Source of the DNA: Meghimatium bilineatum
Lineage: Eukaryota > Mollusca > Gastropoda > Stylommatophora > Philomycidae
Direction: 5' to 3'
DNA length: 64,000 nucleotides
Assembly: GCA_034231615.1 (NCBI GenBank)
Contig: CM067311.1
Span: 24,580,015-24,644,014 of the forward strand
In this document: one piece after another, positions 43,713 to 54,159 of the stretch
How the letters are laid out: every line of letters begins with the position of its first letter
Numbering within the stretch: the first letter of the stretch is position 1
Made by a program: the position numbers and the translations under genes
The notes under the pieces: generated by a model
What the model saw: only the letters and a program-made list of their open reading frames with translations
Database searches by the model: none
Told to the model about the DNA's origin: nothing

Positions 43713-44690
43713 CATGATATTATATGATATGACTTGCTTTTTCAATGATTATTACCCACATCAACGTGGGTTATTTTAGTTTATGCAATGTTCCTGCATT
43801 TATTTTTTGCTAAAAGTGGTCAGTCTACGCATTCAGATAGATACTGCAAAGCTAATATTTACAGATTTAAAACAGAATGTTTTGGGCTCAATACTAGTCA
43901 TATTTCCAAGAGGCGCTTGAGGTTATCTGAATTTTACAGTAATTCCTCAAATTGTTCAGCTCATTCTTAGATATTATTGTGCTAAAAATATTTAGGTGGA
44001 ACTAAGAAAATTGAATATCACACGATGCAAAATGGCAAACATCACCGAGCTCATTGTGAAGCAATTGGTTATTTGTTATGAGCGAAGATCATTGAACTCC
44101 TGACACGTCCTATCGATGTTATCTTCCCCAGCAAATGCCCAAGAGAATGGTTCTGTGGTTTGTTAATTCCATACAATCTTAACGCCAGTAAAAACTAGTC
44201 AGTCTTCTAACTCAGTGTGCAAAGAATAGGGTGGCTGTCTTCTTTCCAGGCATGTCGTTGGAGGCTGTTAAACTAAATAGGTGGAATGGGGTGATAACGT
44301 CACCATAAATCATATCGATTCACGCCTTAGACGAGAATTCGTAGATAATTAATTATTAAATCTAAACACTGATTCTAACCCAATCTCCCCCTACTAAAAA
44401 ACTATATAAACTAATTATAATCCTTTTAACTCCAATTTACCAAAATCTATAATTTTATGCAACTTTTCTAACACTGCAAAGACTACAACGGTGGACAAAC
44501 CCTTAGATGCGCCCATGTCACCTAGGAAGTATCGTTGTCACAGCTTGTTCTGCTTCGATTTCTTACTTTTGTCTCTATTAAATGAATGATTAATAGATAC
44601 GTGTCTATGGACATTGCACCTTTGTCCCAGGTTGTCTGGGAATACTTGTACTATCATTGTAGATGGATCAGCAGATCAGACAGAAGACTG
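43713..44690. other. No gene recognised
   Basis: AT-rich. A short stretch at 44215-44300 weakly resembles the SINE-A head. Confidence 0.4.
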
Positions 44691-44714
44691 ATAAACTAGT
44701 TGACTTATATACTG

Positions 44715-44858
44715 TGCTACTGGGAGGATGTAACGATCCCGGGATACTGCTGCACTAGAATGCCTTCATTTTGTTAAACATGCATCCATAAACCGCCTTC
44801 TTAACACAACCATGCTTTGAGACAGCAAATCTTATGCATGTTTGTCACCTCCGTTACT
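44715..44858. repeat. Dispersed repeat D, copy 3
   Basis: GCATCCATAAACC, ACCATGCTTTGAGACAGC and CTTATGCATGTTTGTCACCTC blocks in order. Confidence 0.5.
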
Positions 44859-44860
44859 TC

Positions 44861-45137
44861 TTCTTCTTCTGCGTTCGTTCTCAAACTCCTGCAGATTAGC
44901 AGGATGTAGTCCGGAGAACGGAATAAGTTGTGTCATGGTTTACACCATTGCTGCGATATCTGCGTCTTTCGGCCTGACACATCCGATTTCAGCTTGGCTT
45001 TGGGTCATTAACCTTATATGGGATAGGACAGCCAACTCCATCCCATAACCTCCTTAGTCGCATTTTATGACATACGTGGAAGGTAATCAGTGTTGCTAAT
45101 CTTTGCTCCCCTTTCGGGCCCCGGCAACACATGGGCG
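44861..45137 (-). repeat. SINE-A copy, full length
   Basis: Minus orientation with every family block: TTCTTCTTCTTCTGCGTTCG start, GATGTAGTCCGGAGAACGG, CAACTCCATCCCATAACC, CTCCCCTTTCGGGCCCCGG end. TSD uncertain. Confidence 0.93.
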
Positions 45138-45202
45138 AATGTAACAAATGATCATCATCACCTGTAATGGACGAACGAGTCAATCTATTTGTTCAATCTG
45201 GT

Positions 45203-45955
45203 CATGTTCTTTCTCAAGATCGAGAATACACCGGAGTATAGTTTCACAATTACAACAAAAAAACATAAACAACCGAATACCCTAAATGGTTGGTTGGTTG
45301 GTTGCTGATCCAGCGGTCCATTGGCTCATGCCCTTTGACCTAATGCCATTAGATGGCATTATATTGCTGGGATGTCTGTGGATTTTCGGCCCACCCCGGG
45401 ACAGAGCCAGAGAATAACTATCACACCTCCAGGAAGGTAGGTTTAAACCTATGCACTGCTCCTAGCCACTGTAGCCAAGATAGGGTTCACTGTGCTCATT
45501 CCCAGCCACCAGTTGACTACTGGTTATGCCGAACTTCTCTATTGCTCCAGGCATGCAACCAAATGTTCAAGTCAAGAGGATTGTCACGTCCTGAGTCACT
45601 GTGCCTCTATGATGGGCCTCAGCCATAGGAAAAACAGTGATGTCAGTTTCCTTCTCCTCAGTGCTGTACAGTACATCTCTGGCTCCTTCCCAACCACAGA
45701 GGGTGCATACATATATATTCAGGCAAACATGTAAAACATTTCAACAACAAAACAAAATCATAATTGTATAGATGACGTGCTATGAAGCTTCTATAAGAAG
45801 ATAACCTCAATATAACGGCATGTCATCCCCTAAGGTTTTCTGTTGCATGGATAGTGTGACTAGTGGGCCATTGGTGAGACCCACAGACGCAAACACATGC
45901 GTAAATACCCTAAATGAAACAGCTAATGGTTGGACACGACAACGCTAAGACAACG
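45203..45955. repeat. Duplicated segment, occupied by Rp-E
   Basis: Homologue of 43595-43712. The match stops at 45288 and resumes at about 45904. Confidence 0.8.
45276..45916 (-). mobile_element. Retroposon Rp-E, 615 bp, 13-bp TSD, (CCAA)n tail
   Basis: AATACCCTAAATG at 45276-45288 and 45904-45916 flanks 45289-45903. On the minus strand it begins TACGCATGTGTTTGCGTCTG and ends GGATCAGCAACCAACCAACC. A simple-repeat 3' end plus a long TSD indicates target-primed reverse transcription. No reverse transcriptase motif and no tRNA boxes seen. It may be a 5'-truncated non-coding LINE 3' region or a SINE of unknown origin. Only one copy in the window. Confidence 0.85.
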
Positions 45956-46114
45956 ACAATGTTCGTCTCCAGCCTACACCCATTAAACCAGCTTCAGGAC
46001 GCCTCCCTTATCTATTATTAAATATCGGTTTATAGATGCAAACCGCTCTGTTATCTCATTACGGGGTTATAGAGTCTACCTACATGTCACGATCATTAAA
46101 TGTGTTGCTCGTGA

Positions 46115-46515
46115 AATTGGAAATCATAAAACCAACATACAAGTGCGAAACAAAATAAATACTCTTCAAGGCCAACAAGAACATCATGGCAGGGGTGAAG
46201 CCAACAAGAACATCATGGAAGTGGTGAAGCCAACAAGAACATCATGGCAGTGGTGAAGCGTCGTAAACATGTGTGGTTTGGCCACGTGATGAGGCACGAT
46301 TCTCTCTCTTAAAATATACTGTAGGGAATAGTTGAGGGTGGAAGAAGAAGAGGGGTTGTGAGGAAAGTATGGGTTGATAATATTAAATACGGGACAGGAT
46401 TAAGATTCTCCACACTCAAAGAACTGATTACAGGCATGGCGAAATGTGTGTGTTGATGTTTCCAGAGTGACACACCTACGAAACTGAAGGATCAGGCCTA
46501 TGAGTTTGATGATGA
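46115..46515 (+). mobile_element. RTE 3'-end fragment with internal triplication
   Basis: HKTNIQVRNKIN-like start, KRRKHVWFGHVMRHDSLS at about 46255, then VEGGRRRGVVRKVWVDNIKYGTG, LRFSTLKELI and a decayed ACACCTACGAAACTGAAGGATCAGG terminus. The stretch CCAACAAGAACATCATGGCA with GTGGTGAAG occurs three times in tandem (29-bp period, 46170-46258) within the RT C-terminal codons. Confidence 0.85.
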
Positions 46516-46654
46516 TAGATTCCATATAACTCTTATCGATACTGGCCATTTTAGATATTTTAAAACATGAAAATTAACATAACTTCCAAAGTGATTGGAA
46601 TTAAATTGAAACTGTTTAGAACGTCAACAGAGCAGTATATACGTCATTGGCAAA

Positions 46655-46875
46655 GGGATGTTGGGGGGGGGGGGGGAAGGAAATTTACCTAAAAACAACG
46701 TAATTTGCTCGTTTTCTTCATGAAATTTTGGGTGATTTTTGTGTGTGCATGAACATGAAGAGAGAGAGAGAGAGGGAGGGAGAGAGAGAGAGAGGGGGGG
46801 GAGAGAGGGAGAGAGAGAGAGAGAAGGAGAGAGGGAGAGGGAGAGAGAGAGGGGTGGGGAGAGAGGGGGTGCGGT
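46655..46875. repeat. Poly-G and (GA)n-rich simple repeats
   Basis: A G-run at 46662-46676, then purine-only GAGAGG sequence at about 46757-46870. Confidence 0.92.
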
Positions 46876-48040
46876 AGGGGTGGTTGATATGTTTACTTGT
46901 TTTATAGCTTGCCTCTGAGTATTAAATGTAATATTATGATGTCCTAAAGGGGAGGTGGGGGTTGAACGGCAGTAAAGACCTCAAACTCCAATAAATTTTC
47001 CTATAAAATTCGCCATGCTTGTGAAACAATTAACAAAACTTTTAACAAATGTGTTTCTAATTTTAAAAAGAAAATTGATTTTTTTTTAAAAAGACCATAT
47101 TATTGGAGAAAGCATTGGAGAAAGCATTGGAGAAGTGATTGAAAAATCTAGATCTGAGGAGAAATGTCTAGTAATCGCAACAGGATCAGGCAAGAAACGA
47201 TCGAGAAGTTTGTCTGCCGCTGTTTCTTTGACAACCGACAAACTCACGCTATGAACGGCGAGATGAAATTAGAGACTATATTAAATGTTAAATCTACTAT
47301 AAGGAGTTGTGGTATGGATTGAAAAGTGTAAACATGATTTCAAACAAATCTATCCATTATTATGGCATTGTAAATTACTAGATTTGTTTTTTTAATTGAT
47401 TTGAAATTACGAATTGTTTTCTCACTGGCAACCATGGCTATCGACAGTAAAGGCATGCGAACATAATCAAAACAATTCTTCATATGGTCGTACTTTCGAT
47501 GATTCCCGTGATTTTCGTTGGTCGGTGTTGACATGCGACACAAAGAATATACATACTAACGAAAATCATGGCAATAATCACAATCATCATGTATGGAAGC
47601 TTGTTTTGATTCTTCTCGCAAGTCTATATAGAATATTTTCTATATTCTATATACCTACATAATATTTCTATATTCCATATATCTACAGAATAGTTCTATA
47701 TTTCAAACATCTACGGGATAGTTCTACAGGATACTAGACTGCTAGACTGTTGTTCTTTTTCAGTTAGATCAAGAGATGATTGCAAGAATAGGTGGAAATA
47801 AGTCTGTGGTCAGATGTATTGAAAAACAGAGACTGAAATATTAGGAACAACTTATATTAATTGACCAGCAGCAAGAGCATACAATTTGAACATGGAAATA
47901 ACAATGCAAGAACAAGAAAAAGGGTGATTAAATGAGATATACAGTTCTGAGACAACACAAATGGTATCAATGGATCAAATAAATGTGCTATCGCCTGAAT
48001 ACTTCAATCCTGGGACTTGTAATAGCAAAAACAGAGAAAC
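46876..48040. other. No gene recognised
   Basis: AT-rich; some short duplications (CATTGGAGAAAG at 47105, ATATTTCTATATTC near 47660). No coding evidence. Confidence 0.45.
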
Positions 48041-48331
48041 GACGATATATATATATTTATATAGATGGATGGGTGGACAGACAGACGGATAGATAGATAG
48101 ATAAATATATAAATATATACATTGATTGACAGACAATAACTGTTTGACAGATAGATAGAAAGATATATAGATTGATGGATGGATGGATAGATAGACAGCG
48201 GATAAATAGATGAATAGATAGATAGACAGATGGATAAATAGATGAATGATGGATAGATAGACAGACAGACGGATAGATAGATTGATTGATGGCTAAGTAG
48301 GGGTATTCATAAAGATAGGTAGGTAGGTATG

Positions 48332-48413
<82 letters not shown>

Positions 48414-48422
48414 TAGAGAGAT
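48041..48422. repeat. (GATA)n, (TA)n and (GA)n microsatellites
   Basis: Interrupted GATA/GACA units at 48060-48300, a (TA)n at 48333-48391 and GAGAGA to 48420. Confidence 0.95.
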
Positions 48423-48731
48423 AAATGATTAAAAAAACAACATAGTGACCCACCATACATGTCGTAAGAGATGAATAAGGAGGTTTACCCGTTATACCAT
48501 GAGAGATTTACTGAAGTGAATATCTCAGCACTTATGGGCATGCCCAGTGTGCCAAGAGGATAAAGACGCCCTGTCCAACATAACCTAGATAGTCTGACAT
48601 CGTGGCATGGCACAGAGTGAACATTGTCCCTGATAAAAGATACAACAATCAATAATAAGCGAGACTGCTGACTACTTACACGTAAAACACCAGTTCGATT
48701 ATCTTTACAATGAGCGCACAGACTATCTGAC

Positions 48732-48790
48732 TATAGGTATAACGAATGTAGGATATGGGTATAACGAATGTAGGATATGGGTATAACGAA
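48732..48790. repeat. 22-bp tandem repeat
   Basis: GTATAACGAATGTAGGATATGG, two and a half near-perfect units. Confidence 0.92.
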
Positions 48791-48857
48791 ATGACAAATG
48801 ACGGAGGTTTAAGGGGTTGTGTTGATTGTCCAATCATATAGTGATTCAAAGAAACAC

Positions 48858-48960
48858 AGAAGTGATGCTGAAGTTGGACTTTCGACCTCAAAGGCACGGA
48901 TATTTCAGCGAAGTTGTATAACCACGACACAGAACAGTCAAATCTCGGAATAATGTCAAG
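48858..48960 (+). repeat. Decayed SINE-A fragment
   Basis: GATGCTGAAGTTGGACTTTCGACC, AAAGGCACGGATATTTCAGCG and CCACGACACAGAAC follow the family order. Confidence 0.6.
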
Positions 48961-49079
48961 AATTCAAGGAACGTCCTGCTTAATTATGTCCAATAAAAAA
49001 GGAACACCCTTTACATCTACAAAATATAGTGAGAAAATATTGTTCGAACGAACTAGATGTATTTTTCTTCCGATTTTTA

Positions 49080-49252
49080 TATTTTGTTTTCAAATTCTAA
49101 CAATTTAATTGGTGTTTAAAATAAATAGTATTGTTGACATCAACTTTTATCAAACTCCTCTTGCCCGTGTCAAATCCTATTAACTTTAACAGACACCCTA
49201 AACCCACCCCCTCCCAATTGTTGACGTAATTTATGGACAGCTCCTAGGCTAC
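49080..49252. repeat. Right end of the CTGTCCATAAATTACGTCAA element family
   Basis: AATTGTTGACGTAATTTATGGACAGC at its right border with CACCCCCTCCC just inside, and AATTCTAACAATTTAATTGGTG as in the 40.5-kb copy. Confidence 0.55.
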
Positions 49253-49599
49253 ATTGGCATGACGGTGACCACATTATACCTAGGTCAATGAAGAAATAAT
49301 ACCGAACTAAAAGCGTATTCTCCGAAACGTCTCAGACGAAAGGAAACAACAAAATAGGACCTGGGTCCATAAATACAATTTTTCAACTGGCACGAACTGC
49401 CTTTGTCTTGGCTCTTTCCAGACTCCCATCTATGAGTAGTGGATCTGAGACATGATTCATCTACTTACATTCCCCGCACCAACAGCGTGATGGCACACAA
49501 GACGTGCGCCATATCTGCCAAATTTGAAAAGATATGTAGGATCGTGTCGTCATGAATCGGATTGTTTGACATCAGGTTTCTAATGCATCAGGTTGGTTT

Positions 49600-49712
49600 T
49601 TGAGTGACATTTCGACATACAACATCCAACGGAAGAGATCTTGACAGTCCGAGTCACAGGATCTAGGTTCAATGACGAAGTGCAATGCCACAAGTTGGAC
49701 GGTCCTTTACAT
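49600..49712. repeat. Dispersed repeat, unclassified, copy 2 (inverted)
   Basis: Complement matches 39150-39250: GAGATCTTGACAGTCCGAGTC then GACGAAGTGCAATGCCACAAG. Confidence 0.45.
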
Positions 49713-49920
49713 CTGGGGGATGATGAACAGCTGGGTATTACGACATAAAAACATACGAGTGTAAAGATAGAAGGCTAGTGGGATTTTCACACACAAAAGA
49801 ATTAAACAAAAAATGGTGGGTCAGATGGGGAATTGGATAAGTAAGTTGTCTCCAAGTTGGAATTTAATCTAAAATGCTCTATAATAGTGTTTTTTTTCCA
49901 TTAGTGTAGCTCTAGTGTTT

Positions 49921-50432
49921 TTATTCAGCGTTCGTTCTCAAACTCTAATTGGTTAAGAGATGTATTTTGGAAAACGTTCTCAAACTCTAATTAGTTAAGA
50001 GATGTATTTTGGAAAACGTTCTCAAACTCTAATTAGTTAAGAGATGTATTTTGGAAAACGTTCTCAAACTCCTATTGGTTAAGAGATGTATTTTGGAAAA
50101 CGTTCTCAAACTCCTATTGGTTAAGAGATGTATTTTGGAAAACGTTCTCAAACTCCTATTGGTTAAGAGATGTATTTTGGAAAACGTTCTCAAACTCCTA
50201 TTGGTTAAGAGATGTATTTCGGAAAACGGAGCGTATTGTCTCATGGTTTACAACTTCGTTACTATATATACAACTTTCGGCCTGACATCTATTTAAGCGT
50301 GCCTTCTGGGTCACGTTGTCCTTTTATGTGATGGCTCAGCAAATACCACCCATAAATCTAGTTAATCTCTTACAACATGCATGGCAGGCGTCACGATAGT
50401 TACAATTCTTTACTCCCTTGTAGCACCTGGCA
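49921..50432 (-). repeat. SINE-A copy expanded by an internal minisatellite
   Basis: Left border TTCAGCGTTCGTTCTCAAACTC is the SINE 3' end. After the tandem array the SINE resumes with GGAAAACGGAGCGTATTGTCTCATGGTTTACA, then TTTCGGCCTGACATC, GGGTCACGTTGTCC and the CTCCCTTGTAGCACCTGG head. Diverged from the other copies, so old. Confidence 0.88.
49934..50227. repeat. 42-bp minisatellite born inside SINE-A
   Basis: Seven units, exactly 42 bp: GTTCTCAAACTCCTATTGGT and TAAGAGATGTATTTTGGAAAAC. This corresponds to the SINE segment from GTTCTCAAACTCCTGCAGATTAG to GTCCGGAGAAC. Left three units carry AATTAG or AATTGG and right four CTATTGG. The period is 14 codons, so both strands are falsely open (ENVLKLLLVKRCIL repeated). 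Confidence 0.95.
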
Positions 50433-50799
50433 TCCACGTACTATATGACTAAACTCTATATTACACAATGTAGATTTCTGTTGTTGCAATGAACCGACTG
50501 TACTCATATCTTGGTCGTTTGTATTCACATTTGTAAGAGATGTGTCGCTTTTAGGTAGTTTTTCCCAACCTTTGTTTTACCATGCCCCGCGGAAGTCTCT
50601 AAAATTCTGATTCCTCCATATGTAACACACGCACGCGCACACACGCACGCGTACATATATATTATATCCAAAAGATGTATTATTCTCTCTTGAATTCTCT
50701 CCGCCCCCCCCCCATTCGTACAATCAGATTACTCCCTGAACAATCAAATCCCCCCCCGCCCTGTGGGGCTGTGGGCACCACGATGGGAAACTGCTTTAC

Positions 50800-51140
50800 A
50801 GCGAAATGTGTTTCGATGGCTCCCGGAGACTTTCACGACAATACGTTTTGTATGATATTCTGCATGTATTTAAATTTGTAAAAACAATTTCTGCCATCCC
50901 CCCAAAGGAAAATATGCACAAAAAGCTTTATTGTGTATATTTACAAGGTATATGTCTCTGAATTAGTTTCACCACATTGCTAGTTTAAACAACAATGATA
51001 TTTTTAGTATTAATACCACTTTAGTTTACTTATGTATCCTGTTATAGCTAAGTGAACTTTGTTTCTTACAAACCAGATTATAGTGAAATGGGTACAACAC
51101 ATATAGAAGCATTAATATATAGCATTTAAAATATTTTATA
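50800..51140. repeat. Old dispersed repeat G, copy 2
   Basis: Homologous, in order, to 6730-7230 without the SINE-B. Supplies the empty-site form of that insertion. Confidence 0.5.
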
Positions 51141-51345
51141 CATATGCATTGGCAAGACTGATTCTAGAGGGCAGAGTGCCGGGGAAGAGAAGAAGAGGAA
51201 GACCAAGACGATGGACCAGCGATATCGAAGAATGTATGCACATCTTTAGCCAGTGCAGACCTGCTTTCCCGGAACAGATAGCCTTTCAGAGTATCCACGA
51301 CGAAGACAACGTTCTGGAAAGAATATGTCCCTTGTTATTATGATG
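51140..51345 (+). mobile_element. LINE ORF2 C-terminal fragment
   Basis: LARLILEGRVPGKRRRGRPRRWTSDIEECM, the RGRPRxRWxDDIxE block, then unrelated codons. Short and intact over about 30 codons. Confidence 0.75.
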
Positions 51346-51439
51346 CAGTGATAGCATATCCTAATCACAACGCCGCCATCAACGCAGCATTTTCTGACTG
51401 TAGTGATTTTCTAGGCGAAATCAAAACGTTCAGTATTTT

Positions 51440-51540
51440 GCCATTGCTGGTTGAATGGTCCGGATGCACAATCGCCTTTGACAAGATTCGAACCCGTTAC
51501 CTCGCCGTCACAGAGCTAGATATTATGTGTACCTATTAAT
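51440..51540 (-). repeat. Possible tRNA-related SINE fragment
   Basis: The minus strand contains ACGGGTTCGAATCTTGTC, a good B box, preceded by GACGGCGAGGTAA. A box and tail not clear. Confidence 0.35.
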
Positions 51541-51574
51541 ATACATTCAATATTCAGTAAACATATTTGTATCA

Positions 51575-51787
51575 TTTATATGAACCCAGTAACTTGTCAG
51601 GGTGGTAAGGGTACCACATTAGATGCTTTAGCACACAGTCCTCCAGCTATTTCTATCTTCAACGATGCGGATGAGTGAGAGAAAATCTTGTCCTGTCCAT
51701 TCCCAGATGTTGTCTGTCCATGTCTTTATTCATTGTAGTATTTCACTGGGAGAAAAGTTTAGCAAGTGTTGCCCATGTCCTCTCATT
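51575..51787 (-). mobile_element. RTE end-to-end deletion derivative (~210 bp)
   Basis: The minus strand carries the RTE leader end GAGAGGACATGGGCA, ACACTTGCTAAAC, CAGTGAAATACTAC (51734-51787; compare 28019-28068). It is joined directly to the RTE 3' terminus from the DNIxEWTG codons through TACCCTTACC (51575-51733; compare 30520-30655). Nearly the whole ORF is missing. Confidence 0.85.
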
Positions 51788-51807
51788 TTTATCATAGGAA
51801 ACATTCA

Positions 51808-52190
51808 TCATCATCATCAGGTGCCATGCCGGGTGGCGTAGGCGGTCATGGCTCTCCACAGCTCTCTGTCCACAGTATTATGTATCAAAGTCGTTGTTGT
51901 TTCTTTGCCGTGGCAGGTTGTCAAACTGTCTAATATTTTCTCACGTTGTCGCCCTCTGTCTCTGGTGCCTTCAATCTTGCCTGTTGTGATTATGTTCTCT
52001 AAACCTGCCTGTCTCATGAAGTGGCCAAAAAAAGAAGATTGTCTTTTTCTTATATTGTTGATTAAGGTCCGTTTCGCATTTAACTCTTTTAACACCTCTA
52101 CATTAGTTTTTCTGGCAGTCCATGGTATTCTCAGCATTCTTCTGTAGAACCACATCTCTGTTGCCTCCAACCTCCCACTTTCCAGAAACA
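51808..52190 (-). mobile_element. LINE-c 3' end
   Basis: Minus strand: LEATEMWFYRRMLRIPWTARKTNVEVLKELNAKRTLINNIRKRQSSFFGHFMRQAG, TTGKIEGTRDRGRQREKILDSL, DRELWRAMTAYATRHGT and a TGATGATGATGA tail. About 120 open codons, the cleanest copy of this C terminus. The 2370 copy is its close sister. Confidence 0.93.
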
Positions 52191-52204
52191 TTAAATGACG
52201 TAAT

Positions 52205-52252
52205 AGAGGAGTTAACATGTGTGTGTGTGCGCGCACGCGTGCGTGTGTGTGT
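52205..52252. repeat. (GT)n microsatellite
   Basis: GTGTGTGTG with GCGCGCAC interruption. Confidence 0.9.
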
Positions 52253-52439
52253 TGCAATGCCACCTGCAACATTTATTAATAACAAGTAATCTAACATGTT
52301 TACTTCTTCTGATCCCAATTTTAGAATTTGCACTGGCCCCAGCGACGATGGTACAGAATTGTCAATATAGCATTGCCTCACTCACAGAATATCATTTTAC
52401 CAGAACACTATTCACAACAATCATCAAAAGATGATTCTA

Positions 52440-52563
52440 CCAAATCTGGAATTTTGTAGGTAAGTTAATCCGGAATTCTGTAGGTAAGTTAATCCGGAAT
52501 TCTGTAGGTAAGTTAATCCGGAATTCTGTAGGTAAGTTAATCCGGAATTTTGTAGGTAAGTTA
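52440..52563. repeat. 24-bp tandem repeat
   Basis: Five units of TTAATCCGGAATTCTGTAGG plus TAAG; outer units vary. Confidence 0.95.
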
Positions 52564-52628
52564 GATGTTGCCATTGTGATGATAATATATATATATCAAT
52601 GACTTAGTAGTTACATTTTTGTATTTAT

Positions 52629-53715
52629 TATGTAATGTTACTGATATGTTGTATTGGTTATATAATGTTACTGATATGTATCGGTTATGTAATGTTATTG
52701 ATATGTATTGGTTACATAATGTTATTATGCATTGGTTACGTAATATTACTGATATGTTGTATTGGTTACGTAATATTACTGATATGTTGTATTGGTTACG
52801 TAATATTACTGATATGTTGTATTGATTATGTAATGTTGCTGTGTTGCATTAAATATGTAATGTTACTGATACGTATCGGTTCAATCAATCAATCAAGTGC
52901 CATGCCGAATGGCGTAGGCGATCATGTTTCTCCATGACTCTCTGTCTCTTGTGTTGTCAATAAGCTTTGTTGGCGAGCTTCTACCATGTCAGAAACAAGT
53001 CCATCCAGTAACTTTTCTCTTTGTCGTCCCCTATCTCTTCTCCCCTTGATCTTTCAAGTGGTTATTAAGTGTTCAAGCTGTGTTCTTCTCAACACATGCA
53101 ATAGAAACCTTGACTGTTTGCTCCTAATGTTTGATATGATTGATCTTTTTACGCCAGCATCAATGAGAACATCTGCATTAGTTTTCTTGGATGTCCATGG
53201 AATTTTCATCATTCTTCTCAGAAACCACATTTCTGTAGCCTCAAGTTCCCTTTGAATTTTTTATTTACTGTCCATGCTTCACATCCATAAAAACGAATTG
53301 GTTCCATATAACATCTCAGCACTCGAATTCGGGTCTGCATTCATATTCTTCCATTGCATAAAATGTTTCACATGCATCGGTTATGTAATGTTATTGATGT
53401 GTATCGGTTATGTAATGTTATTGATGTGTGTCGGTTATGTAATGTTATTGATATGTATACGTTATGTAATGTTATTGATATGTATAGGTTATGTAATGTT
53501 ATTGATGTGTGTCGGTTATGTAATGTTATTGATATGTATGGATTATGTAATGTTATTGATGTGTATCGGTTATGTAATGTTATTGATGTGTATCGATTAT
53601 GTAATGTTATTGACGTGTATCGATTATGTAATGTTATTGATGTGTATCGATTATGTAATGTTATTGATATGTATCGGTTATGTAATGTTATTGATGTATA
53701 TCGATTATATATTTA
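52629..53715. repeat. 27-bp minisatellite split by LINE-c
   Basis: Units of GGTTATGTAATGTTATTGATGTGTATC at 52629-52878 and 53372-53715. The LINE lies between. The period is nine codons, so the right array is open (YVMLLMCIG repeated) and gives spurious frames of 125 and 187 codons. Confidence 0.95.
52884..53368 (-). mobile_element. LINE-c 3' end in the 27-bp array
   Basis: Minus strand: the ORF2 C terminus with the RCYMEPIRFYGCEAWTVNK region, ELEATEMWFLRRMMKIPWTSKKTNADVLIDAG, LLHVLRRTQLEHLIT, SRDRGRQREKLLDGL, RELWRNMIAYAIRHGT-like blocks. It ends in TTGATTGATTGA (complement of TCAATCAATCAA at 52880). An ATCGGTT repeat at both borders is ambiguous with the array. Confidence 0.88.
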
Positions 53716-54159
53716 TAATTATATCAATTAAATTGGTATATAAAATACAGTACGTAATGATGGCAATTTTTATCAACTCCCCCCCCCACCCCAAACCACC
53801 CACAATCCTTGTCAACAGATGGCACACATTTTCATAAATTCTCCCCCCCCCCCTAGCTCTCCACCACTTACATGAGGTAGTGTATGTATGTATTCCGATG
53901 TGCTGACACGACAATACTGGATCGCTTATTGAAGGATGATAATTCACTGGATGAACCAGTAGTATAGACATTACCAGAACTTGGAATCAAGCCTGGCACG
54001 AGCAGAGAAGAACGAAAGAGTAGAAAATTAAACATGAAAAATCAACGTGCGACGGGAACGATAATCATTCATACTATTAATCATCTATTAAGAGAGATTG
54101 GAGCACATATGAATCATCCTGCAGTGCAATTACGCCAATACATGAATAAAATCTATCTC

